Below are positions 7,677 through 16,991 of a DNA stretch of 64,000 bases, one piece after another. Both the position numbers and the translations under genes were made by a program. The DNA comes from Shewanella fidelis ATCC BAA-318 (GTDB lineage Bacteria > Pseudomonadota > Gammaproteobacteria > Enterobacterales > Shewanellaceae), in NCBI RefSeq assembly GCF_000518605.1, contig NZ_KI912458.1, positions 343,673 through 407,672 of the forward strand, given 5' to 3'. Position 1 is the first letter of the stretch, and each line of letters opens with the position of its first letter. The notes under the pieces are model-generated. The model made no database searches, had not been told where the DNA came from, and worked only from the letters and a program-made list of their open reading frames with translations.

Positions 7677-8507
7677 GTGACTGATTATCGTCGTAGCTTT
7701 ATTATCTTGCTTAGTGTTGCCTTTTTGCTGGGGCTAGCCATAGCGCAGCCCGTTATTGCTAAGCCTGTTGAGCAAGCTGAGTGGCAACAGGTATTTGATA
7801 AGTATAATGCGCAAGGGACGATCTTTGTGCTTGATGAGCGAGACGGACAGCAAACTGAGTCTGTTTATAATCTTGATAGAGCAAGTCAGCGCTTTTCACC
7901 TGCTTCCACATTTAAAATACCCCATAGTTTATTCGCCTTGGATGCTAAGTTAGTTAATGACGAATTTCAGATCTTCAAATGGGATGGGGTGCAACGTAGT
8001 TTTGCACCCCATAATCAAGATCAAAATTTGCGTTCAGCTATGCGAAACTCCGCTGTTTGGGTATACGATGAGTTCGCCAAGCAACTCGGTGAGCAAAAAG
8101 CGCAGCAATACTTATCGCTGATTAATTATGGTAACGCTGATCCAAGTATGGATAGCCAAGCAGCTAAAAATGGCAGTTATTGGATTGATGGTAACTTGGC
8201 AATCTCAGCGTTTGAACAAGTTGAATTTCTAAAGGCTTTATATCGCAATCAGCTGCCATTTGCATTGGACGCCCAATTATTAGTGAAAGATATTATGATC
8301 ACTGAGGCTAAGAGTGATTGGATCTTGCGTGCTAAAACGGGTTGGCAAGGTAAATACGGCTGGTGGGTAGGTTGGGTTGAGTGGCCTACAGGCCCAGTGT
8401 TTTTTGCATTGAATATTGATACACCAAATCGCTTACAAGATCTGTATAAGCGTCAAGCGATAACCCGAGAAATATTAAAGTCGATTGAGGCTTTGCCGGC
8501 GAGTTAG
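7677..8507 (+). CDS. Class D (OXA-type) beta-lactamase
   Basis: A 276-residue enzyme that hydrolyses beta-lactams in the periplasm. The GTG at 7677 is chosen because AAGGA lies upstream and it opens into a signal peptide (YRRSFIILLSVAFLLGLAIA...VIA). All class D motifs are present: S80-T-F-K83 with the nucleophilic Ser and the Lys that is normally carboxylated, S125-A-V127, Y151-G-N153 and K220-T-G222, followed by WWVGWVEW. Length is typical for OXA enzymes. Shewanella species carry chromosomal OXA enzymes such as OXA-48-like, OXA-54 and OXA-55, but this sequence differs noticeably from my recollection of OXA-48 (for example WDGVQRSFAPHNQDQNLRS and the short turn after KTG), so it belongs to another OXA group. 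Carbapenem activity cannot be read from the sequence. Confidence 0.95.
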   Translation: MTDYRRSFIILLSVAFLLGLAIAQPVIAKPVEQAEWQQVFDKYNAQGTIFVLDERDGQQTESVYNLDRASQRFSPASTFKIPHSLFALDAKLVNDEFQIFKWDGVQRSFAPHNQDQNLRSAMRNSAVWVYDEFAKQLGEQKAQQYLSLINYGNADPSMDSQAAKNGSYWIDGNLAISAFEQVEFLKALYRNQLPFALDAQLLVKDIMITEAKSDWILRAKTGWQGKYGWWVGWVEWPTGPVFFALNIDTPNRLQDLYKRQAITREILKSIEALPAS

Positions 8508-8539
8508 CAACAAGCTGGCCGTTTATTAGCCTTGCTAGC

Positions 8540-8564
8540 GTCAACATTCGAGATTAATGTTGAC
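8540..8564. terminator. Hairpin between convergent bla and lysR genes
   Basis: Perfect 9-bp stem GTCAACATT / AATGTTGAC with a 7-base loop, 32 bp after the beta-lactamase stop. No long T run on either side, so it may be a weak bidirectional terminator. Confidence 0.45.
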
Positions 8565-8623
8565 CTTTGCTTTAGCGATAGCATCTAGTTTAAACCAAAG
8601 CACACAAATCAGCTGGCGAGGTT

Positions 8624-9577
8624 TTAATTGGGATTGTGAGCTGCGTACATATTCTCAAAACCCGGTATTCGATGTTCCCAATTGGGGATCTCATTACCGA
8701 CTATCGATTTTAATGTTTCAATAAATAGTCGGGTTTTAATTGGCGCATTTCGGTGCGGATACACAGCGTAAATTGTACCAAAATCTTCTAGGTGCAGATG
8801 GGTCATTATTGGCGTTAATTGCCCTGAGACAATTTCATTGCCAATCATTTGTGCCGTTACAACCGCAAGCATATTTCCTGCGATTGCTGTTTGCGTCAGC
8901 ATTTCCAAATCATTTACTTTATAAGCAGCATTAAGCTTAAATTGCTTTTGTTGTTTATTTTCCTGATAAGCGAATTTATCAAGTAGCAGACCCGGCGCTG
9001 CGTATACAGCGGCAGGTAAACTCTCTAACTGTTCAATCGTTGTGATAGCTCCATGTTTGGCGATAAAAGCAGGTGAAGCCACGATTAGCAGCCGATTTCT
9101 GGCAATTTTTTGGCTAATTAAATTGGAGGTTTTTGGTTTGCCGACTCTGAAGCCAATATCGAACCGTTCGCCAATCATATCGATAATCCTGTCTTCTAAA
9201 CGCAGTTCTACTTCAACTTCAGCGTGTTGCTGCTGAAATAGTATTGCGGCTTGTTGCACATATTGTCGGCCAAATAAGCTTGTACTGCTGATCCGTAACA
9301 AGCCTTTAGGTTGTGAATGATAGTTTTGCGCAATGAGATAACTATCATTAAGCAAGGTTCGTAGACTTCTAGCCTGATTAAGCATCTCATTACCGGCGGC
9401 GGTTAACGCTAATGAGCGCGTAGTACGGTTAAGTAAACGTACTCCTAGTTCATTTTCTAAACGGCTAATCTGCTTAGAAATTACAGATCTATCAAGGTTT
9501 CGCTGCTCGGCAACTTTGGTAAAAGAGCCCAGTTCGACAACTTCTAATAACAATAATAATCGGGTTGAAAAATCCAT
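8624..9577 (-). CDS. LysR family transcriptional regulator
   Basis: A 317-residue regulator. Residues 1-60 form the helix-turn-helix (LLEVVELGSFTKVAEQRNLDRSVISKQISRLE), followed by the LNRTTRSLALTAAG linker typical of the CrgA/DsdC-like branch. Residues 90-295 are the effector-binding domain (GLLRISSTSLFGRQYV, FDIGFRVGKP). The C-terminal 20 residues extend beyond the usual domain end. It is divergent from the crotonase-family gene, and the spacer carries a good inverted repeat (see 9597), so autoregulation and control of that gene are likely but unproven. Confidence 0.9.
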   Translation of the reverse strand: MDFSTRLLLLLEVVELGSFTKVAEQRNLDRSVISKQISRLENELGVRLLNRTTRSLALTAAGNEMLNQARSLRTLLNDSYLIAQNYHSQPKGLLRISSTSLFGRQYVQQAAILFQQQHAEVEVELRLEDRIIDMIGERFDIGFRVGKPKTSNLISQKIARNRLLIVASPAFIAKHGAITTIEQLESLPAAVYAAPGLLLDKFAYQENKQQKQFKLNAAYKVNDLEMLTQTAIAGNMLAVVTAQMIGNEIVSGQLTPIMTHLHLEDFGTIYAVYPHRNAPIKTRLFIETLKSIVGNEIPNWEHRIPGFENMYAAHNPN

Positions 9578-9596
9578 AACTTCTTATCCAAAGTTT

Positions 9597-9652
9597 ATTG
9601 GTGCAATTTGGGCATCAATGATATGCCTATTTTATGGTTTTTGTGCATCAAT
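9597..9652. promoter_or_regulatory. Candidate LysR operator with inverted and repeated half-sites
   Basis: ATTGGTGC (9597-9604) and GCATCAAT (9612-9619) form a nearly perfect inverted repeat (7 of 8) with a 7-base spacer, starting 20 bp from the lysR start. A third half-site, GTGCATCAAT, lies at 9643-9652. Paired sites upstream of divergent promoters are typical LysR recognition and activation sites. Confidence 0.5.
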
Positions 9653-9722
9653 AACAAATCTATAGTAGCTCCATAGGCAAGACATTAAGACATTATTTAA
9701 ATGAATTGAACGAGGCTACATT

Positions 9723-10547
9723 ATGAACAAGCTATCTATTACTACTGAAAATTACATCACAACCGTAAGCATCAATAACCCACCAGTAAACGTGTTAACC
9801 ATTGACCTTATTAACGAAATCAATGCTTTTGTACTTTCACTAAAAGATAACCGTGACACAAAAATAGTGGTGTTTAAGTCGCTACATGAGCAGTTTTTTT
9901 TAGCGCATTTGGATCTAAACGTCATAAACGGAACTCAAGGTGGCCAAGCGGCATCTATTGAATTTAACCATATGATTGCCAACATAAAGGCGATGAAGCA
10001 GCTATCGGTTGCAGTCGTAGATGGTGTCGCTCGCGGCGGTGGTAATGAATTTGTAATGGCATGTGATTTGGCCTATGGAACTGAAAACGCAGCATTTGCT
10101 CAGCCTGAGGTGCATGTAAACATCCCAACTGGTGGTCAAGGTGCGGTACAGTTTGCAAGACGACTTGGCAAAGGCAAAGCGCTACAAGCACTGCTATTAG
10201 GTAATGACTTTAGTGCGCAACAAGCAGAAGCTTTAAACATAATTACCCAATATGTGGCTAAAGCTGAATTAGATGGCTTTTTAACACAGACATTAACCGT
10301 CATAGCGGGTTTAGAGATCCGTGATATTGTGATGTACAAAGAGATTATCCAAAGCGCTATCATTGACGAAAATGCCGGTGCAGAGCTTGAGCTACGTTAT
10401 TTTTTAGAGCGAGCTAAAGAGCAAAAAACACAAGCTATTATTAGTGCTTTTTTAAAGCATGGTGGACAAACTGAAAGAGAAGCTAAGGATATTCAAGGTA
10501 TTTTCGTCGATACAGCAGCGGCTTTGTCAAATGCTGAGGTACAGTGA
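9723..10547 (+). CDS. Enoyl-CoA hydratase/isomerase (crotonase) family protein
   Basis: A 274-residue crotonase-fold protein. ITTVSINNPPVNVLTIDLINEI gives the N-terminal strand and substrate loop. GVARGGGNEFVMACDLAYG carries the glycine-rich oxyanion-hole segment and the Glu matching E144 of rat enoyl-CoA hydratase; AFAQPEVHVNIPTGGQG carries the Glu matching E164. Both catalytic acids are therefore present. The first oxyanion segment, normally 'F-x-A-G-A-D', reads FFLAHLDLNVI, which is unusual. The C-terminal third is less typical, so the acyl-CoA substrate is unknown. It is likely controlled by the divergent LysR gene. Confidence 0.82.
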   Translation: MNKLSITTENYITTVSINNPPVNVLTIDLINEINAFVLSLKDNRDTKIVVFKSLHEQFFLAHLDLNVINGTQGGQAASIEFNHMIANIKAMKQLSVAVVDGVARGGGNEFVMACDLAYGTENAAFAQPEVHVNIPTGGQGAVQFARRLGKGKALQALLLGNDFSAQQAEALNIITQYVAKAELDGFLTQTLTVIAGLEIRDIVMYKEIIQSAIIDENAGAELELRYFLERAKEQKTQAIISAFLKHGGQTEREAKDIQGIFVDTAAALSNAEVQ

Positions 10548-10600
10548 ACAGCATGATGATTTATGCTACTCGTAACGCTTGTTGACGAAATAAATCTAAC

Positions 10601-10635
10601 AATTCCCCCTGTTGCTGATTGCTACAGGGGGAATT
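10601..10635. terminator. Strong hairpin between convergent genes
   Basis: Perfect 12-bp stem AATTCCCCCTGT / ACAGGGGGAATT with an 11-base loop, lying between the crotonase gene and the end of the ACT-domain gene. It is followed on the minus strand by a T-rich stretch but not by a continuous T run; probably a bidirectional terminator. Confidence 0.65.
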
Positions 10636-10642
10636 AACCAGC

Positions 10643-11140
10643 TTAATTCGACAAGTTATCTAACACCACATCATCACCGATATCATATAGGGCTTGGGTT
10701 AGCTTATCTTCATCATGGCTGTTCATGCCAACATTAAAGTCGGCTCTAAACAACGGGATCCCAGTGTGGCTGGCACTTTCATAGCGAGTGCTCATATGTT
10801 CAATGTTTATTCCTAGGGCACTAATCTTATTAGATATTTGGTGTACAAGCCCCGGTCGGTCATTAGCGACTAATGAATAACTTACGTGTTTGGCTTTTGC
10901 TTTAGGTTTTGTGGTTTTCGCGTAGGTAAGTAATACCCCATCGAGTAGTTCTAAATTTTCAATTAACTCATCCCACTGCCCAGAAGGGACTTCTAAAAGT
11001 AAAATGGCGGCGAAAATACCATCAATATGACGTAGCTCTGAATCTAACCAGTGGCCGCCGTGTCTGCTCACACAGTGAGCAATCTGCTCTACTAAGCCTT
11101 CTCTGTCGTTAGCTTGCAAGGTCACTAGATATCTTAACAT
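10643..11140 (-). CDS. Tandem ACT-domain protein, GcvR-like
   Basis: A 165-residue protein made of two ACT domains: residues 1-75 (YLVTLQANDREGLVEQIAHCVSRHGGHWLDSEL) and about 85-160 (HVSYSLVANDRPGLVHQISNKISALGINIEHM). The paired 'N-D-R-x-G-L-V' ligand loops are characteristic of GcvR, which in E. coli antagonises GcvA in a glycine-dependent manner. There is no DNA-binding domain. A GGAG ribosome site precedes the ATG. The GcvA-like LysR gene at 5864 lies 4.8 kb away, so a functional pairing is possible but speculative. Confidence 0.82.
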   Translation of the reverse strand: MLRYLVTLQANDREGLVEQIAHCVSRHGGHWLDSELRHIDGIFAAILLLEVPSGQWDELIENLELLDGVLLTYAKTTKPKAKAKHVSYSLVANDRPGLVHQISNKISALGINIEHMSTRYESASHTGIPLFRADFNVGMNSHDEDKLTQALYDIGDDVVLDNLSN

Positions 11141-11270
11141 TTGATATTACTCCATTATTTATCACGTCAAAGGGGATATATTGTTTGTAAATCTATAACT
11201 GTACTGCCATCCATTTATATCGGAAATTCTTGCTCATTTAGTCGGCTTTTAGCTCACCGTTGTAACACTA

Positions 11271-11288
11271 GTGTCATTTTTGCGTCAT
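11271..11288 (+). promoter_or_regulatory. Pho box (PhoB-binding site) upstream of pstC
   Basis: GTGTCATTTTTGCGTCAT matches the 18-bp Pho box layout of two 7-base repeats (consensus CTGTCAT) separated by four A/T bases; the first repeat matches at 6 of 7 positions and the second at 5 of 7. A plausible -10 (TAAAAT) lies at 11303-11308, which lets the Pho box replace the -35 as in known PhoB promoters. It is 128 bp upstream of pstC, and no competing promoter is obvious. Confidence 0.7.
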
Positions 11289-11416
11289 ATAATGCACCAC
11301 ATTAAAATATGCTGAGCTAATGTCGTGGCAAATTAAAGCGTGCTTCTAGTGTTAGCATAGTCGTTAATACAATCCCAGTTAAACTTTTACTGGCTTTAAA
11401 ATAATCGAGGTTCTTA

Positions 11417-13672
11417 ATGGAAACTCAGGTAACTCAGCCTGGACCTGCAGCCAAAAACCTATTGATAAACAATGGGACAACGCGCAGAGCAATCAAGGAT
11501 AAAGCAGCCCAAATTGGTGTCACAGTTGGTGGCACTATGGTATTTGTGGCGCTGCTACTGATCTTCTTTTATCTACTTTATGTAGTAAAGCCAATTTTCG
11601 ATAGCGCTGATGTTACCAAGGTGGTGAGTGCTGAATTTCATGACGCAAAGCCAGCATTAATGGTGGGCAGTGACGAGCAAAATGAAATCATGTACCGCGT
11701 ATCACAACTCGGTAAAGTGGACTTTTATGACACCCACACCTCACAACTATTAAGAAGCGAGCAAATTAATACACCGAGTGGCACACATGTTGTCAGTAGT
11801 TCAGCTGCTGTTCCTAGTGAGCAACGCTTTGCATTAGGACTCAACAATGGTCAGGCTATTATTGCAGGCGTTGAATTTGGGGTAACTTATCCAGATGATA
11901 AACGTCTTATCACGCCTAAGTTGCGTTTTCTTAATGGTAATGAAGCACTTACTGTTGATAATCAAGGCCGTGCGCTTAACAACTTAGTGTTCGACTATAG
12001 CAGCGATAAAATGAGTTTCGTTTACCAAACTGACGACAAAGTTTGGCATCTTTCTCGCCAAGAAGGTGAAGAGAACATGATGACAGAAGAGGTGGAGTGG
12101 GTTGCTTACAACAGCATCATTCCAGATTCACCTGTTAATGTGCAGCAGCAGTTGATGACTCCCGATCAACGCCAATTGATTTTAAGCTCAGATAATAAAC
12201 TGTTTATTTACAATATCCGTGATGCCGAAGCCGTAGAACTAAGCCAAGTGCTTTCACTTGGGCGTGCTAAAACCAAAGTCACTAATGTCACTCTGCTTGC
12301 TGGCGCCAGTTCATTGTTAGTGAGTTACGATAACGGTGTTGTTCAGCAGTATTTCCAAGTGAATGGTGAGCAGGGGCGTCAATACAAAGAGATTAGAGAC
12401 TTTGACGTTGAAGGTGATATTCACAGTGTCGCATCAGAGTTTTATCGTAAAAGTTTTGTCACCATTACTGAAAACGGCGAGTTAAGCTTGCTTTATACCA
12501 CCAGTGAAAAGCAGTTATTTTCAGAAAATCTTGGGCTTAAAAATCCAGGTACAGTCGGCTTTAGCCCGCGTTCGAATGCGTTAGTCGTAGAAGCTGATGG
12601 TAAGCTTAATTTGTTCCACGTCTCCAATACTCACCCAGAGGTGTCTTGGAGCGCTATGTGGCAAAAAGTTTGGTATGAAGGTTATCCTGAGCCGCAATAT
12701 GTATGGCAGTCAACATCGGGTTCGGATGACTTTGAGGCTAAGTTGAGCTTAATGCCGCTGGCGTTCGGTACAATGAAAGCGGCGCTTTATGCCATGTTAT
12801 TTGCAACGCCGTTAGCGATTGCTGGTGCTGTTTATACTGCCTATTTTATGTCGCCTAAAGTGCGCGCGATTGTCAAACCGACGATTGAAATTATGGAAGC
12901 ACTGCCAACGGTTATTTTGGGGTTCTTGGCGGGTCTTTGGTTAGCCCCCTTGATTGAAGATAACCTACCGGGGATTTTAACCCTGTTGATCTTATTACCT
13001 GTCTCCATCTTAGTTACCGCATTTGCTTGGTATAAATTGCCTGCAACTTGGAAGCAACGTCTCCCTGATACCTATCAAGAACTGTTGCTGCTGCCGGTTA
13101 TTATCTTTGTTGGCTGGTTCTCATTTGCCATTAGTCCTGCATTAGAGTTGGCGCTATTTCATGGCGATACTCGTATGTTTATTACCAATGAACTGGGTAT
13201 AACTTTCGACCAACGTAACGCGTTAGTTGTGGGGATTGCTATGGGATTTGCGGTGATCCCAACGATTTTCTCTATTGCTGAAGATGCGGTGTTCTCTGTG
13301 CCGCGCCATCTATCAAATGGTAGTTTGGCACTTGGGGCAACCACATGGCAAACATTGACCCGCGTAGTATTGCTTACCGCAAGCCCAGGTATTTTCTCGG
13401 CGGTGATGATGGGGCTAGGGCGTGCCGTTGGTGAAACCATGATTGTACTGATGGCTACAGGTAATACCGCGATTATGGAGTGGAGCGTATTTGAAGGTAT
13501 GCGTACGCTTGCGGCAAACATTGCAGTCGAGATGCCTGAGTCGGCAATTGGTAGCTCGCATTATCGAGTGCTGTTCTTAGCGGCCTTCGTACTATTTATT
13601 TTTACTTTCTTCTTCAACACGATTGCGGAAGTGGTGAGACAGCGTTTACGTGAACGCTACAGCTCGCTTTAA
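11417..13672 (+). CDS. pstC: Phosphate ABC transporter permease PstC, extended form
   Basis: Inner-membrane subunit of the high-affinity phosphate importer. At 751 residues it is more than twice the usual PstC length (about 320 in E. coli). Residues 30-60 form the first membrane helix; residues about 60-440 form a large periplasmic insert with repeated beta-rich motifs that could be propeller-like; residues 445-745 are the canonical permease, with SLMPLAFGTMKAALYAML at its start and the ABC-contact EAA loop in SNGSLALGATTWQTLTRVVL. GRAVGETM near residue 675 is a conserved PstC motif. Such long PstC forms occur in marine gammaproteobacteria. Start ATG 11417 with GAGG upstream. It is the first gene of pstCAB-phoU, behind the Pho box. 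Confidence 0.93.
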   Translation: METQVTQPGPAAKNLLINNGTTRRAIKDKAAQIGVTVGGTMVFVALLLIFFYLLYVVKPIFDSADVTKVVSAEFHDAKPALMVGSDEQNEIMYRVSQLGKVDFYDTHTSQLLRSEQINTPSGTHVVSSSAAVPSEQRFALGLNNGQAIIAGVEFGVTYPDDKRLITPKLRFLNGNEALTVDNQGRALNNLVFDYSSDKMSFVYQTDDKVWHLSRQEGEENMMTEEVEWVAYNSIIPDSPVNVQQQLMTPDQRQLILSSDNKLFIYNIRDAEAVELSQVLSLGRAKTKVTNVTLLAGASSLLVSYDNGVVQQYFQVNGEQGRQYKEIRDFDVEGDIHSVASEFYRKSFVTITENGELSLLYTTSEKQLFSENLGLKNPGTVGFSPRSNALVVEADGKLNLFHVSNTHPEVSWSAMWQKVWYEGYPEPQYVWQSTSGSDDFEAKLSLMPLAFGTMKAALYAMLFATPLAIAGAVYTAYFMSPKVRAIVKPTIEIMEALPTVILGFLAGLWLAPLIEDNLPGILTLLILLPVSILVTAFAWYKLPATWKQRLPDTYQELLLLPVIIFVGWFSFAISPALELALFHGDTRMFITNELGITFDQRNALVVGIAMGFAVIPTIFSIAEDAVFSVPRHLSNGSLALGATTWQTLTRVVLLTASPGIFSAVMMGLGRAVGETMIVLMATGNTAIMEWSVFEGMRTLAANIAVEMPESAIGSSHYRVLFLAAFVLFIFTFFFNTIAEVVRQRLRERYSSL

Positions 13673-13757
13673 CCCATTGTTATGGATGATAAGAAAATGA
13701 TGTTGAATAAAATTTCTCTAAATACAATTTCGGCAATAGCCTTAAGAGGTTTAGCAA

Positions 13758-15410
13758 ATGGGTAAGTGGTTTAAATCGGGTTCTCCTTGGATTTGGATGA
13801 CCAGTGGCGCAGTCAGTATCAGCTTGATTGCTGTACTCGGTTTGTTGTTGCTTATTGCGTGGCGCGGCCTGAGTTACTTTTGGCCTGCTGACATTTATGA
13901 GTGGCAGATGAAAAACCAACAGGGTGAACGTTATACCTTAATTGGTGAAGTCTATGATAAAGAAGAAGTACCAACAGAGCGTTTGATAGCTGCTGGGCAC
14001 AAGTTTGACACCGATGTGGGCGACAGTGTGACCCGTTATTTGGTTAAAACAGGTAACCGAGAGTTTGTTGGCTTAGATTTTCGCTGGATCTTAGCAACCG
14101 ATATTATATCGCGCAGCCAGCCTGAAAATATTGCCGTTATTGAACGTAGTAAAAATGGTGATTTTTATGGTTTTCCTATTGCCATTATTGAAGACGGCAA
14201 GCGCTTAACCTCGCAAAATATCGAAGCAGATTTTGAGTCGTATATTGAGCGTGCTGTGGCGCTTAATGAGCAGGCGCTTAAACTACAAAAAGGTGTAATT
14301 GGTTCAATTAACTACGAGCTAGAAAATCTGCGCTTAAAAGCCCGCAGTTATGAATTAAAAGGTGAGTTGACTGAGTCTCGTCAAGCGGAAATTGATGCTG
14401 CTAGAGCTAAGCTTAATGCCGAATATTTAGTGGTGGAAAAAGAGTTCTTTGCACTGAAAACTGAGGCTGGGCGTGATGCTGTCGTTATTCGCGATATGCG
14501 CGGCGAAGAAGTTACTCTAAAAATGGATACCATTTTAGATGTAGCTTACGCCAACCGTTTAAGCTTTATCGGTAAAGTTGGCCACTGGTTTGTGGGTGTT
14601 GGTAAGTTTATTAGTGATGATCCGCGCGAAGCCAACACTGAAGGTGGTGTATTTCCAGCAATTTTCGGCACGGTATTTATGGTGATGTTGATGGCTGTGA
14701 TTGTGACGCCATTTGGGGTTATCGCGGCTATTTACTTACACGAGTATGCCAAGAAAGGGCCAATTACTAAGATGATCCGTATTGCGGTAATCAACTTAGC
14801 TGGTGTGCCGTCAATTGTATACGGGGTATTTGGTTTAGGCTTTTTTGTGTATATGTTTGGTGGCACGCTCGATCAGCTGTTTTATCCAGAAGCCTTACCG
14901 GCGCCAACCTTTGGCTCTCCTGGTGTAATTTGGTCGGCATTAACCTTGGCTATTTTAACTTTGCCGGTTGTTATCGTATCAACTGAGGAAGGGCTAAGCC
15001 GCATTCCAAGCTCTGTTCGTCAAGGTAGCTTGGCACTGGGTGCAACCAAGGCTGAAACGCTTTGGCGCATCATTATCCCTATGGCTAGTCCAGCGATTAT
15101 GACAGGATTAATTCTAGCGGTTGCCCGCGCAGCAGGTGAGGTGGCGCCACTTATGTTAGTTGGTGTCGTAAAACTTGCGCCAACGTTACCAATTGATATG
15201 AATTTTCCTTTTGTGCATTTAGAACGTAAGTTCATGCACTTAGGCTTCCACATCTATGATGTTGGATTCCAAAGCCCTAACGTCGAAGCAGCGCGACCAT
15301 TGGTATACGCTACTTCATTCCTTTTGGTCTCGGTAATTGTGGCGCTTAACTTAACCGCCATCGGTGTACGAAACCACTTACGCGAAAAATATCGTTCGCT
15401 TGAGCATTAA
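13758..15410 (+). CDS. pstA: Phosphate ABC transporter permease PstA, extended form
   Basis: Second permease subunit of the phosphate importer, 550 residues against about 296 in E. coli. Residues 12-36 form a first membrane helix; residues about 40-285 form a periplasmic insert containing a charged helical stretch (about 165-225) with coiled-coil character; residues 290-550 form the canonical permease. The EAA loop is in RQGSLALGATKAETLWRIII and VARAAGEVAPLMLVGVV is the PstA-type helix end. Both permeases having parallel periplasmic extensions suggests the two inserts pack together or meet the binding protein. AAGAGG precedes the ATG. It lies 85 bp after pstC and 31 bp before pstB. Confidence 0.93.
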   Translation: MGKWFKSGSPWIWMTSGAVSISLIAVLGLLLLIAWRGLSYFWPADIYEWQMKNQQGERYTLIGEVYDKEEVPTERLIAAGHKFDTDVGDSVTRYLVKTGNREFVGLDFRWILATDIISRSQPENIAVIERSKNGDFYGFPIAIIEDGKRLTSQNIEADFESYIERAVALNEQALKLQKGVIGSINYELENLRLKARSYELKGELTESRQAEIDAARAKLNAEYLVVEKEFFALKTEAGRDAVVIRDMRGEEVTLKMDTILDVAYANRLSFIGKVGHWFVGVGKFISDDPREANTEGGVFPAIFGTVFMVMLMAVIVTPFGVIAAIYLHEYAKKGPITKMIRIAVINLAGVPSIVYGVFGLGFFVYMFGGTLDQLFYPEALPAPTFGSPGVIWSALTLAILTLPVVIVSTEEGLSRIPSSVRQGSLALGATKAETLWRIIIPMASPAIMTGLILAVARAAGEVAPLMLVGVVKLAPTLPIDMNFPFVHLERKFMHLGFHIYDVGFQSPNVEAARPLVYATSFLLVSVIVALNLTAIGVRNHLREKYRSLEH

Positions 15411-15441
15411 TTGACGATTATCCTAAGCAGTAGGACAGAAC

Positions 15442-16260
15442 ATGATTTCAATAGATCAATCGGTAATGAAGACTGATATGCTAGACCTAGAAAACCTTAC
15501 AGCAGAACAAACCGCGTTAGAGATCCGTAATTTGGATCTTAAATATGGTGATAAACAGGCACTGTTTGATGTGTCGATGAAGATCCCTAAAAAGAAGGTG
15601 ACCGCATTTATTGGTCCAAGTGGTTGTGGTAAATCAACCTTGCTTCGCTGTATTAACCGTATGAACGACCTAGTAGATAATTGTCATATTGGTGGTGAAA
15701 TTATGCTGCATGGTCAAAATATTTACGATAAGCGAGTCGATGTAGCAGCCCTGCGGCGTAATGTGGGGATGGTGTTTCAGCGCCCAAATCCTTTCCCTAA
15801 ATCGATTTATGAAAACGTTGTTTACGGTCTGCGCCTGCAAGGCATTAATAATCGCCGTGAACTTGACGATGCAGCAGAACGTTCATTGCGTGGCGCGGCT
15901 ATTTGGGATGAAGTTAAAGACAGATTACACGACAACGCTTTTGGCCTATCTGGTGGTCAACAGCAGCGTTTGGTGATTGCTCGTGCTATTGCAATTGAGC
16001 CGGAAGTATTGTTACTTGATGAACCGACATCGGCACTTGATCCTATCTCAACATTAACGATTGAAGAGTTGATTACTGATCTTAAATCGAAATATACCGT
16101 TGTTATCGTGACACATAACATGCAACAGGCGGCGCGTGTATCAGATCAAACCGCTTTTATGTATATGGGCGAGTTGATTGAATACGCTGATACCAACACC
16201 ATCTTCACTACGCCGAAACAGAAGAAAACCGAAGATTACATTACGGGCCGTTACGGTTAA
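15442..16260 (+). CDS. pstB: Phosphate ABC transporter ATP-binding protein PstB
   Basis: ATPase subunit of the phosphate importer, 272 residues. Walker A is GPSGCGKST (about residue 59), the Q-loop follows in [16 protein letters not shown], a motif specific to PstB, the ABC signature is LSGGQQQR, Walker B is [11 protein letters not shown], and the H-loop is VTHNMQQ. The N-terminal 25 residues ([19 protein letters not shown]) extend beyond the E. coli protein; an internal start at Met9 or Met13 is possible, but AGGACAG precedes the ATG used. Confidence 0.97.
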   Translation: MISIDQSVMKTDMLDLENLTAEQTALEIRNLDLKYGDKQALFDVSMKIPKKKVTAFIGPSGCGKSTLLRCINRMNDLVDNCHIGGEIMLHGQNIYDKRVDVAALRRNVGMVFQRPNPFPKSIYENVVYGLRLQGINNRRELDDAAERSLRGAAIWDEVKDRLHDNAFGLSGGQQQRLVIARAIAIEPEVLLLDEPTSALDPISTLTIEELITDLKSKYTVVIVTHNMQQAARVSDQTAFMYMGELIEYADTNTIFTTPKQKKTEDYITGRYG

Positions 16261-16280
16261 TTGAGGTAGGAATTATTAAG

Positions 16281-16991
16281 ATGGAAAATATGAATTTAAA
16301 TAAACATATCTCAGGGCAATTTAATGCTGAACTGGATGATATCCGTAATCGCGTATTAGCTATGGGTGGCCTAGTTGAGCGTCAATTGGAGCAAGCATTG
16401 GATGCGTTAGGCGCACTTGATGCTGAGTTGGCGCAAAAAGTAATTGAAGGCGACCATAAAGTGAATGGCATGGAAGTGGCCATTGATGAAGAATGCACGC
16501 GGATCATTGCTAAGCGCCAGCCCGCAGCCAGCGATTTGCGATTGGTATTAGCGATTTCAAAAACCATTACCGATCTTGAACGTATTGGTGATGCCTGCGT
16601 AAAAATTGCTAAAGCAGCGATGGATAAGCGCTCTAAAAATCAGCAACCTTTGTTAGTCAGCATCGAAAATATGGGGCGCCACGCAACCCGTACCTTGCAC
16701 TCTACACTTGATGCTTTAGCACGTATGGATGCTGATGTTGCATTAGAACTCCACAAAGAAGACAGAAAGCTTGATAGTGAATATGAAGGGATTATTCGTC
16801 AATTGATGACTTATATGATGGCAGATCCTCGCTCTATTCCTGAAGTGCTGGATGTACTATGGGCGGCTCGTGCGGTAGAGCGGGTAGGTGACCGATGCCA
16901 AAATATCTGTGAATACATTATCTACTATGTAAAAGGCAAAGATGTGCGCCATATCTCTTATGAAGAAATGGAGAAAGATCTAAAGCTTTAA
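16281..16991 (+). CDS. phoU: Phosphate signalling protein PhoU
   Basis: A 236-residue PhoU with the tandem three-helix repeats of the family. The metal-binding E/D-x-x-x-D signatures are visible in [19 protein letters not shown] (first repeat) and [20 protein letters not shown] (second repeat). PhoU connects the Pst transporter to the PhoR-PhoB system and keeps the Pho regulon off when phosphate is sufficient. GAGGTAGGAA lies upstream of the ATG, which starts 21 bp after pstB. No phoB or phoR gene is present in the window. A terminator follows at 17090. Confidence 0.96.
   Translation: MENMNLNKHISGQFNAELDDIRNRVLAMGGLVERQLEQALDALGALDAELAQKVIEGDHKVNGMEVAIDEECTRIIAKRQPAASDLRLVLAISKTITDLERIGDACVKIAKAAMDKRSKNQQPLLVSIENMGRHATRTLHSTLDALARMDADVALELHKEDRKLDSEYEGIIRQLMTYMMADPRSIPEVLDVLWAARAVERVGDRCQNICEYIIYYVKGKDVRHISYEEMEKDLKL

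Noticed and set aside
13159..13521. 120-residue minus-strand frame inside pstC
   Set aside because: Overlaps the conserved permease core; composition fits an antisense shadow.
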